From positions 20,705,739-20,769,738 of the forward strand of contig NC_049983.1 of the NCBI RefSeq assembly GCF_000003815.2: a stretch of 64,000 nt of DNA, given 5' to 3'. A program made the translations under genes and the position numbers. Shown one piece after another: positions 30,901 to 42,900 of the stretch. The stretch is from Branchiostoma floridae (lineage: Eukaryota > Chordata > Leptocardii > Amphioxiformes > Branchiostomatidae). Numbering within the stretch: position 1 is the first letter of the stretch; every line of letters begins with the position of its first letter. The notes beneath the pieces were generated by a model. The model saw only the letters and a program-made list of their open reading frames with translations, did no database searches and was not told the origin of the DNA.

Positions 30901-33900
30901 GTGCACAGTTTTGATATAGATCTAATACAGTAGTGCTGCCTTGGGTATTCCTTTGATTGTGCCATTAATAGTTCTGTGCATGATGACGCAAGTGTAGGTT
31001 TGATTGGATCGATGATGGTAGAATTTGCCTATCTACTGTCTGACGGGACATTCTGCTATCTCCGACTATATATCTGAGGGCCCTGAGCACATACAGGGAG
31101 GGACATGCGTGACGGCACTTCACACAGGCATAGTTTTGAGGGCAAGTTCAATAACTGCAAAGTCTCAACTTTGTAAAACCTGGCTCCCTTTTGGTGTAAA
31201 ATTTGCGTTGTTGTGAAATGTGACTCTGAATCAGAACAATACAGTTTGATTGATGCACTTTGCCTTTTTGTACTAATGTTTAAATTGCAGCACTTACTTC
31301 CTGCTCAAATATTCCCATCTGTGTAATGTAACAGAGCTTGGGAAAATCTGTTTCACAGTTGCCACAGGCTGTTGCTTACAGTTCCAAACTCCTAGGTTAC
31401 AATCTATTTCATGTAGGAATTTGCAGTCAGGCCAGCATGAGTTGATTTTGTGTGGTGTAGCAAGTAACTCGAACTTGCTCCTATAGAAGGATTTCTGATT
31501 GGACCAATTAAACAATATTCCGGCACCTGCAGCTCCCGTTTAGTGTGGACATAAGCCAGATGTATGCTGTTGAACTTGAGGGTTGTTTTACAGATGTTAG
31601 ATGCCCAGTCCCATCATCATGATCATGTGAAGGACCTGACATGGATGAATTCTAGCCTCCGTTGTAGTCTTCAAATGGGGCTGGTTTTTATTTGGGGGGA
31701 GGGCACTGCTTGACTAGGTTCTCTAATGCCATAGGCAAACTCCTTCCCACGGCAAACTCCCTTCCTCAGCAAACTCCCTTTCCGGGCATAAGAAAACCTA
31801 GCCAACGTTGAAAATCGTGAACAGCCCTGTTTGAATACTGCAACGGAGGGTAGAGAAGTCCAGCAGAACACACAGATAATGGCTCATTGATTTCCCGGGT
31901 CTTGTCCAGTAAATTCGGTTAAATAATTTGTAGGATTAACTTCATTGCTTGCAATCTCGCTCATGCCTTTATCAGGCCCGCAGTCATGGAATTATCGATT
32001 TTCCCTCCACCTTCTTGAGTGAAGGCTTCTTCCATTATATAATGCAGAATAGCAACTCAGACTTGTACTGTACAAGCTAACATCCAAGTAACACATACTC
32101 TGGTGTACTTGAAACAAGGCAATCAAAGATGGTAGACTTTACCCTGTACCTATACTGCTCTGTTCCATCTGCCAATACTATCAAGTCTGAGAATCCATTT
32201 GTACACAAACAGATAGACAGATATATGGACAGACACACAAGCCAAAAACAACATTCTACTCCCCCTAGATGAAGTAAAAGAAAATTCAATTTAGAATGAA
32301 TGTTGCTTCTCACTAAATGCAGTTTAATGATTACAAGAAAAAAATCTGGTTGTCCCTTATATAAGACGTAACACAGATATACTGGCTGGTTATATTGTGA
32401 ATATCGTATTACATATACTTAAATTATTGTTGCAAGATATTCAATTTAAAATCATAGTCAAAGTGACTCATTTTAGAGAATTGATGTTATTACTGCTATT
32501 TTTGGTTGTCTATGATAAAACCTTAATTTTGATAAATATGCTTATGTAAGTTTTCATGTTCTATTAGATTCGCACCCACACAGCATGAAAGCGCTCCTTT
32601 GCGAGAGCTGAAGAAAAAAAAAAACAGAAATGGATTAGTTACCCTGCTGGTGTTGGTAATTGCCTTGATGAAAGTCGTTTTGCGCCTATCTAAATGTCTG
32701 GCCATCCCATCAGGACAAAATTGCTCAGCCATTCAACTGAGTAATACTAGCATGGAGATGTAAGCTTTTGTAGCAGAAATTGGGAAGGTACTTGTGACCC
32801 AAGCTTGGACGCCTCCCCCCAACACATACACACACAAGTTGCATAATCACTGCGAGAATCACGGTTTGATTATAAGTATGTGACCTTAAGTTTCCAAGGA
32901 CGGATATCCTGGATGATGTGCATTCATCATGTTTAGATGCGTGTAATATCATTTAACTTACTTGACTGAACCTTGGTGATTAAAGAGAGCGATGCTACAT
33001 TCAAAAAATCATACATCAAGCTTGAAATATGATATTCTGATTGGAACTGTAGATTGCAAGGAAAATTGTTCATTCAGGCTTGCTTGCAAAACTAGTTAAC
33101 TACATAATAGGCAACTGGAATCAGTTATACTTACAGTTCAGCTGGAAATTGAACTGCTTGCGGCTTGCTAACAGATGGTCTTCACTTCCAGAGTTACCAG
33201 CCTAGGATTGATGTGTTTAAAAATTTGTATTTTCCCAGAGCTATCGTAGAGTGGAACTTGTTATCACCAAGTACAGTAGGGGCATCTTCTCTGGATAGTT
33301 TCAAAGAACGCTTGCAGATAGATGTGCAAAAGTTAGGTGTGACGGGTCCTTCGGTGTAATATAACCAGCTGCTGGTGCCTGCAAAGCTGGTGTGTTACGC
33401 CGAAGGGCGAAAATACCGGCTATATTGATACAGATACAGATACTTGAAATGACTATAGTGGACTACACAAATCATATGCATAAAGGAAAAAAGGTTTTAT
33501 TACCATCTTATAACACATCTGTAGTGCTGGCAACATGGCAGTCACCTGAATTGTACCTTTACCATTTTATAGTCTACTAATCTACGCATCAATACTAGGT
33601 TAGCTATCACCTGTGAGAGGCAGGTGACATCAGTCTTACTTTGCCCTTATACTTCCAGTAATGCCTGTGCTACTGGTGAACCCAGTAAACCAGACCAATA
33701 ATAAGACACAGATTGAGGTCACGTTGCTTGAATAATAAAAACTTTCATGGCATTTCAAACTGGAGACCTGGAAGCTTGCCTGTGCTTCAGCCCCTGGTTT
33801 GACTGGCTAAGTGCATCAAAGTTACATGCAAATTCCAAGTGCCAGCTCCATACAGCACTAAACAAGCTCTGCACAGCACTGTGCAAAATCAGTGGGGATT

Positions 33901-36900
33901 TAGTTGAAGGACGTATTCATGTTTCCTTACACCATACTACAGTAATGTCCTGTGGCAGTCTGTATTGGTATTCATACCAAGCTAGTTTTGGTATTGGTGT
34001 ACTGGGAAGCTGCTGAAGCAAAGGCTTTGTAACAAATCCATTTACATAGCAATCAGATGACTCAAGGTGGGAATAGACCAAGGAAGACTTCCATTGTGTG
34101 TGTTCATGTGATGCCTTAATGCAAATGTGTTTGAGCCATTAGTGTGCGTAATTTACTTTCTTCTGCTCTTTTTGTCAACTCAACGCAGTTTTTGAGGACT
34201 GCGTGGCAGTGCATTTTATTTCCCATCTTTCTTTCATACAGTGATGATACATTCCATACCTTTAAATCCTGTTTCGGCTCACTCCATTAGAATTGCTGTT
34301 TAACCTCATATTGGACAGGCCCTGGAATTGAAGTTTTGCACTTATGTCAAGCTAGACTGAAGACATACAACTTGAGACGAACTACAGCATGGTTAGTGAT
34401 GGTCAGGTGAGGTTGTGGCTGGGCAATCTCAGATAAATCAATATCTCATTATAGATAACTTCCACCTTCGCATGACTCTGTCAAACCAATCTTACAGGTT
34501 GATTTGATCTCTCAGGATGCAACAAAGGAAGGTTAGTAAATAACGTACGTTATGTACGTGTGCAATTTATGCCTAAAAATGAGGAGGGACGTTGACTTCC
34601 AGGAAGGCCAGGAAAGGTATGAAGAACATAAATGAAGTTTCTCCCTGGCCACCTCTGCTGAAGCAGGAGACTTTCAGTGAAGCCCATTGCAGGGGAAACA
34701 CTTGAAATTGCTTCCTGGAAAGCTGTAGAGCTGTCAATTTTTCCTGTGATCTAGACAAAGTGCCTTCAACACTTACTCCAACAAATATAGAATGTACGTT
34801 TCTACATTTTGAAAAATCACTTGAAATGGTTAAATCAACCAAAGGATTTCTTTGTATGTTCTGAGTAACAATGAAACATAATTTGAAGCTGTGTCTTTGT
34901 ATGCATAATTTTAGACCAGGTCATTGAATGGTAGTGCAAAATATGTTGTAATTGACATTCATAATAACCTGCAGCAGACAAATTTTACCTGCTCCCCTCC
35001 TACTCTGTCATAAAATGCACTGTTTGAAAATATAGTTAAACAATACTGAAGATATTAAAATATTGCTGCCTTAGCACCCTTCCCTCTCTGTGTAGTTGTT
35101 GTAAATGGCCATATATCATACACTGCCAGTGCCCTAATGCTCATCAGTCTTGTGGAAAATTGCCAGGGAATTTAGCATTACTTTCAGACACGTCAGGAAG
35201 CCTGGACTTGATCTCAACACCATTTAGGTGGTTTGTCTGTGTCAGGGGGTTGGCAGCACGATATGTCTAATACTGGCCAGGGAATCCATAAACAGGCATA
35301 GACATTATGAGGCATGCAATAGATTAATGTGTTCTGACATGTGATGTATCCTTTTAATAAGTTGGGGCAAGGTTAGGTCAGATCTGATTGCCAGCCATTG
35401 AATGGTACAATGTACGAGAGGCATTTGATAAGTTCCTGACCTCATCAAGAAACCAGGGGCACCACTCAAATTTTGGGGCAATTATAAAGTATAAAGTCTT
35501 TAAGAAGAGTCACAATTATTTAAGTTTTGGTAGATCATCACTAGATGTCAAAAACTAGTTCGTAAGTTAAGCAGAAAATTTGATTTGTGCCCCTTGTTTT
35601 CGCGACAAGGAATCTACTAATTCCTGTAAACAGTTTGACTTAAAATTTTCTCCTAGACAATTTAGTCATAGTACAGGATTTATACAGTATTTGTTTTAAG
35701 AAAATTTGCAGCTAATCAGTACACGTGTTTGGAATGCTTATATTCCAGTATCTTAGCATGCCATGTCTCATTATAAAGGAACAAGTCATATTAGTGTGCT
35801 CCCACAGCACTTTTATTGCCCATGGGGCCAATAGAGTAAATTGAACTGGTTGCGCTTCTAAGCAAATGAATCAATAATTGTGAACATTGTGAACTGTCCC
35901 AGTGAAAATTGAAAGACCAGTCATTCACGATGGCCCATTTTCGCCAGCATAGCATAGTTAAAAGACTTTTGATTTATTATCAAAAATTCATTTACATTTT
36001 GCCAGAAAGAATCTGCTTCATGAAATGCCCTGTTTGTTTTGAAGCTGTTTTTTTATGCATACAGTATGACTTATATAAGCGTATCCCTCCCAAGCTATGT
36101 GCCAGAAGGTTACTTAACAGTACATTGCTTGGGTTTATGTAATGTATCTGCTCAAATTCACATAGACATGCGTATTCATGCTCAAACCATGATTTATCAT
36201 GTTAAAACATCTCTGAACATAAGCTCAATTACAGTCACAATGCTCTCTTTGCTCTTTAGTCTTAATATTCTATGCAGATTGCTCCTTGTCCTAATTCTGA
36301 CAGTGCTTGTACAGCTCATCAGGTCTGATTAGCAGACCTCAGTCTCACTGAGGAGTGCTGGTGTTATCTAATGAAGGTAAAAGTAGGCTAGGGCTGCTTG
36401 ACTGTGCATGATGTGATGCCCGGGGAGTCTCGTTGTGCTGTGCGAAATGCCAAACTGATTAAGACTATGTACTTAAAAGACTAGCAGAAAAGGTTGCTGG
36501 TTGGAGCTTGCGATTCTGGTGCTTGTATTTGAAACATGTGAATATATAGACTAACCCCAGGGAGCAAGTATATCTAATTACAGACATACATCCATAACCT
36601 TGCTTGTGGCAAGGGGCTTCCAAGAACTAGTTTTGTAAATGTGGTAAAATGTCATTTTGAGAATATGGTTTTGCAGAGCTGCATGGCGAGCTAATCATTG
36701 AGCTTGCCGTTCTGCCTTTGGTGCTCATTATGAAGCCTGTGTTTCTACCCATGATGCCGATTGTAGTTATATTTCTGCCTTTCCTGCAGATTGCAAGGCC
36801 TGTGGCTCAATCCATGGTGCTGATTATGTGGCATGTGGTTCTGTCCATGGTGCTGATTGTGAAACATGTAACTTTGTCCACGGTGCTGATTGAGGCCTGT

Positions 36901-39900
36901 GGTTCTGTCCATGGTGCTGATTGTGAGAATTGTGGTCCTGTCCATGGTGCTAATTGTGAGACATGTGGTTCTCTCCATGGTTCTGATTGTGAGGCCTGTC
37001 TTTCTGCCAACAATGCTGATTATTAGGCCTGTGGTTTTGTCCATTGTGCTGATTGTTACACATGTGGCATCTGTCCATGGTGCTGTTTATGAGACCTGTG
37101 GCTTTGTCCATGGTGCTGGTTATGAGGCAAGTGGCTTTGTCCATGGTGCTGGTTATGAGGCTTGTGGTTTTGTCCATGGTTCTGATTGTGAGAATTGTGG
37201 TCCTGTCCATGGTGCTAATTGTGAGACATGTGGTTCTGTCCATGGTTCTGATTGTGAGGCCTGTCTTTCTGCCAACAATGCTGATTATTAGGCCTGTGGT
37301 TTTGTCCAATGTGCTGATTGTTACACATGTGGCCTCTGTCCATGGTGCTGATTTTGAGACCCACAGTTCTGTCCATGGTGCTGATTGGAGGCAAGTGGCC
37401 CTGTCCATTGTACTGATGGTGGTAATTTTGTTACAAATATAACAGCAAGCAGTTAAGGCCTTATCATTCGTTGTACAAGCTGTCTGTAACCCCTTTCCAA
37501 CCTTTCGTAATTTCTCTTGCAGTAATTAGCCTACTTTCTAGAGACTTTCATATGCATATCAAGGGTCTACCGAAAGTGCGAAAAGGAACGAAAAGGAATG
37601 AAAAGGAACGAAAAGGAACGAAAAGGAACGAAAAGGAACGAAAAGGAACGAAAAGGAACGAAAAGGAACGAAAAGGAACGAAAAGGAATGAAAAGGACGA
37701 AAAGGACGAAAAGGACAAAATGAAGTACCGAAGTGCGAAAAGGACGAAAAGGACGAAAGGACGAAAGGACGANNNNNNNNNNNNNNNNNNNNNNNNNNNN
37801 NNNNNNNNNNNNNNNNNNNNNNNNNNNNNNNNNNNNNNNNNNNNNNNNNNNNNNNNNNNNNNNNNNNNNNNNNNNNNNNNNNNNNNNNNNNNNNNNNNNN
37901 NNNNNNNNNNNNNNNNNNNNNNNNNNNNNNNNNNNNNNNNNNNNNNNNNNNNNNNNNNNNNNNNNNNNNNNNNNNNNNNNNNNNNNNNNNNNNNNNNNNN
38001 NNNNNNNNTCTATGTTCATGTACGTGTTAATGTGGTTATAACATTCCTTAGAATATCCATATTACATTTATACTATAAAATTTCACAAGAAGAAATGGAT
38101 TATGTCGAGAACGATTGCGCATATTTTATCATAAAAAGCCATGCTATGTGGATATAGTTGTTAAAAAAATGCAATGATAGCAAAGTTACAAGTATATGTA
38201 TTGCACAATTTGTAAGAACTTGACCTTAGAGAAATATAGGTCGCATGTTCGAACCCAGGGAAGTCGACGATCGGAAGTTCGAGCCCAGCATGTTGGGAAT
38301 TATTTTTCCTTCCTTTTTTTTCACACTTTCATTAATATTAATACAACGCCTTAAATTTGTTTTGCAACCAGGACATCTAAACCCGGCATTGGGATTTTTT
38401 ATCATCAGCGAGGGCCTGATGTCGGTCGCAAGAGGCAGAAATTTATTTGTATTGAATATGACGGAAAATTGTTGACAGAAATTGTATTTACCAATATCCT
38501 TTGCACAAATTCCTCACGTTGGCACCTTTCTTCCCGCCAAAATGATGAATACTCATGGTACAACTTGATGAAATCTCTTTGGTACAATGTATATATGTCT
38601 CTCCTTTTACAGCTTTTCTTTCGTTGTGAACGAGCGAGAAGATATGTCTCCAGTCTCCAGAAAACCATGTTGTTGGCCCTGTTAAAAGGAGCTGTCATGC
38701 TCGTGGGGCAGCAGTTTATTAGCATATCTTTCCTGACCGGATTTCGCGGGTCATTTGCATGCGGCGCTCCCCTCTAGGGAGAATAAAAGCCACCCAAATA
38801 CAACAACAACGTTACAATCTTGCCTCATCCTGAAAATGTATAATAATCGATATTCATCTACCACCCAATGAATTTTAGTCCTTACTTTCTTATCTCAGTT
38901 CCGTTTCTTTGTATTTCGCAGATCTTCAAGGAATAATTTAGCCACACAAAAACAACAGCCTGAAACAGCGCTGTAAAAATTTGATAATGTCAAATTCTCG
39001 GTAAAATAAAACACGTTTCATAGGCTTCTAATGCCCGCAGTACCGATTCCTTATATTCTCATTGATTTTATTTAAGTTTGCTTCCTTTTCGTTCCTTTTC
39101 GTTCCTTTTCGTTCCTTTTCGTTCCTTTTCGTTCCTTTTCGTTCCTTTTCGTTCCTTTTCGCACTTTCGGTACACCGCATATCAATGATGGCCAGGTATC
39201 CAAACCTATTGATTTTATAGCTTCGACGTCCTTTTGTCCTCTTTTACAAATTTTCAAAGAGCACAAAAAGGACTCAGATTTAATAGGTTTGGGTACCAGG
39301 CAATATCAAAGATGCATAGTCTGATTTTGCTGCGTTCTTTTATGTTCCTCCTTTTTATCATTCACTTGTAGACCGTAATCTGTCCAGAATACTGTTGTTG
39401 TAGTCAAGAAGACATAATGCATTTTGACAGGATTAACCCTGCGTATAAGTTGCTGCAGTGGGAAAGAGCAGAGCACTGTGCTTTACGTGTAATGGTCATT
39501 AGTTCTTGATTGATGTACCAGTCACATAGATGGACTCTGTACTGTGGGAAATGTCCCAGTTTCATGTGTTTCCTGCACATACATAGACGTGTTTGGAATG
39601 TATGATATACATTCTAAGTTGCGATTCCCAATTTACTTTTCTTTTGGCAACAGTGTGCCGCCGTTTGCGTCGGGATTGATAAATCACGCCTCCCCTTTCT
39701 CAATTATCCATGTAGACTTTGCCAAGACATTAATTACAAGTAAGGCTTATACACTTAGCTCCTGTGACGTCAGTCTGAGTTTGATTACATCTTAGTAATG
39801 ACATTAGATTGGGTGTTCCAGTGTACTAATCCCAGTTTGACAGCATGCCTGTAATGCCCCTGAACACAATCATAATCAGGGCTCGAAATACCACCTGCAT

Positions 39901-42900
39901 ATGCAGGTTAGTGCAGGTAAAATTGGAGCTGTGCAGGTATTTCTGATGTCTACCTGCACCTAACCTGCACTGATGTACTGGGTTTTATACATAAATGTCC
40001 TATAATGTAGGTTCATGTGGATTGTTCTTTGATGCATTGGCTGTTACCACCTATAAAGTAAGAAAGAAAAAAAATAGCAATGGTTCCTGAACAATTTTAG
40101 TATGATCCATACTTCCTAAATTCAGAGTGGTGCAGGTAAAATTTGTCTGGACTGGTGCAGGTAATTTTCAATGTTACCAGCACCAGAGCAGGTATGCAGA
40201 AAAAGGTATTTCGAGGCCTGATAATGGATGACCCCCTATTTCAGTCTTAGTGAGACTGTGAGTCAGATAAGGTTGGCAGGACTGCCTGGCATCAATAGAT
40301 GTCACTGGCATTAGTTTTTCTAAATAGTTATGAGAAGTTTTACAAATCCCACTAGACCAGGCCATAAACCTAATCTATAGTACTTAATGGTGATAGAGGC
40401 CAACAGCACACGGTGGCACCAAGCCAGAATAGACTTGCCTGATTTACTACAGTCTTAGCACAAGCTCTAGGCTATTATGGACTTCGAAATTCATGTCAGT
40501 CTGTCAGAAGATACCACAAATGCATATTGATGACAGGATCAGACCTTGGCCTTCCTTTGTTTTCTGAAAGTTGGGTGTACATGCATAAACACCAACCAAG
40601 TTGATATGATAACGGTGTTGCCTGTTGGTTGTATGTTACTACATCGCTGAACATTGGTATCCTAATGCATTAGATAGCATGACTTATATAAACTTGTAGT
40701 AAACATTGACTAGTAAAACAACTGCCTCTATGCCACTTAGAATGGAAGGTAATGTGTACTGATGGTCAAAGTTGTTGATTACAGCATATTTCTTTTCGTG
40801 TGCGAGTTTACAAAGGAAAGTTAGGCTTGTTGATATGATAACTGTGTTGGTTGTGCGTTACTACATTGCTGAGGATAGCAATGTTATCCTAATCAAATAG
40901 CATGACCGAACTAAACCTGAAGTAAACATTGCCTAGTAAACCAATGGCCTCTATGCCACTTAGATTGGAAGGTAATGTGTACTGATGGTCAAAATTGTTG
41001 ATTACAGCACATTTATTTTCATGAAAGTCAGGCTTCATGATGTTACCTACAAACACAACTGTGCTTTAGTTCTGATATATGTTTTTGTTTTCCTGGATGT
41101 TTTGTAGACTGCCTGTTCCGGATCTGTCCTATGAACCGGTATTCTGCCCAGAAGCAGTTCTGGAAGGCAGCCAAACCCAACCCCTCCAACCCTGCTGATG
41201 CTGTCCTGCTCAAAAAGCTACAGGTGAGTCTGTTTGTCCTCTCACAGAATCTGAACACAATTTCTTGTAATCCATCTTCATTTGCAAATTCATGACTACA
41301 GGCTCATTGCTAGTAGGAGGCACAGAGATAAGCTAACATTGAAAGGTCTATAGCGCTAACTGATGTTTTTATGTACATAACTGGGGAATTTGACTTCTTC
41401 TTTGGAGACTGTGACTACTGTGTTCCCAAGTTGATAATGGAATTTATTAAAAATGTACTATAATGTTTCCTAGATGTTTAAAATTTAGGGATATAATAAT
41501 AACTGTTTTAAAAACCCTGCTTCTATCAGCCTCATAATGAGGCATTCACAATTGAGTGTTATGTAACACAATAATCAACATGAACTGGGCTAATTTAGCT
41601 TCTGTATGGTAACAGCCAAATGTAATTTGCCAAAGTAATGGACACCTGCTATATGCAAACTTTGTTTTTTATGCTGTCCTAGAAGCTAATGATATGATTT
41701 AGAATCACACTCGAATGAAAAATTACAAAAAGATGAAATATTGCTTAGACCCAAATAAGTACCATGGTTCTAAATTGTGTAATATAAGATTTTAGATGTT
41801 ATGGTTAGATCACAGCTGGATTATATTGATGTTGGACACCATTAATATGGATGCATTAAAAATAACAACGTTATTCTGATATCTGCTGACATGCATGGTA
41901 GTCAGCTAAGTATTTTCACCTGATTGATAAAATCAAGACAAGGATCTAAACATTCTTCCTATTGCTGTTGAAAACTAATTTACATTGACAAAATGTATGC
42001 AACTGTTTTGTCAACATTATCAGCACTGTTTTCAGATTGACTATATATATGCACTGCAGAATGTCCCCATCTTATAATAACTATTTCCTACATATAACTC
42101 GTTTCTGACACATACCAGACTGCTCTTAGTTTTTGCAATGGCAGATAATGTTTCCAGACCACAATGCTAGACTGTCACATTTTATGGCAACAATATAATC
42201 AAGCTGTACATGTGTGGTGGTACTACTACTACCTTATACATGACTTTGGCTGTATGGATTTGTGTACATCAACTAGTGCAGTCAGCATTCAACTTGTCAT
42301 GTATTGTTTTGTGATGATACTATAAATCTTTGAACCTTTGTGGTTGTTTTATTTTTATGGTGGTCTTTCCAGTTATTCGCTACTGTACTTGTATATTTAC
42401 TGTACTACAGAATTGTTTCAACTGCAAAATAGAGCCACTAGAACCTCATAGAAAGATAAATGAATATACTGCATAATGTCTATTCACGAAAACTAACACA
42501 TTGTGAAGAACAACAGCTTAAGCCCAATAGCCTTTTTTTGGGTAAAAATATAATGCGCAGACAACTACTAGAATACCATTGGTCAGGCCAACATCAAAGG
42601 GAATGCACATAATACAGAATGATGTGTTATGATGGATGTAGTAGAGTAGGACTCTCCTTTTACTAGTTTGAGAGTTCTGTGTAGCACAGAGTCCATTAAA
42701 ACATCTCCTGTTGACGTGTCTGGGTCCTGAGAGGCCCATGTGTGGAACACCAGAGGCCAGGACTTCTGAAGAGGAAATAATCTGTGGCATTCCTGAAAGG
42801 CTTGGGGGCTTTTTTTCTCCCAAACAACCTTGAAAGATGGGATGGAATTTTGCATGGTTTCTTGGGTGATGTATTTTAGGCAGTGTTTCCACTTGCCAGT

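Larger units (their letters stand above)
37563..39176. mobile_element. Foldback-like transposon with satellite termini
   Basis: A 9-bp direct duplication GCATATCAA flanks it (37554-37562 and 39177-39185). The tips are inverted: left GGGTCTACCGAAAGTGCG, right (reverse complement) GGTGTACCGAAAGTGCG. Both arms then run into tandem AAAAGGAACG units, about 11 on the left (37581-37690) and 8 on the right (39081-39160), in opposite orientation. This layout is that of Foldback elements, MULE-related, with 9-bp duplications. Part of the inside is an assembly gap. No transposase is visible in the known part. Confidence 0.75.

Noticed and set aside
36745-37442. Several open frames of 68-152 codons on both strands
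   Set aside because: They are products of the 33-bp minisatellite, whose period is a multiple of three; they have no independent coding support.
37471-38157. Lys/Glu/Arg-rich 228-codon frame
   Set aside because: It is a translation of the AAAAGGAACG satellite and reads through an assembly gap of N.
38240-38300. Two B-box-like motifs (GTTCGAACCC, GTTCGAGCCC) suggesting a tRNA-derived SINE
   Set aside because: No A box or cloverleaf was found upstream and no tail or target duplication frames it.
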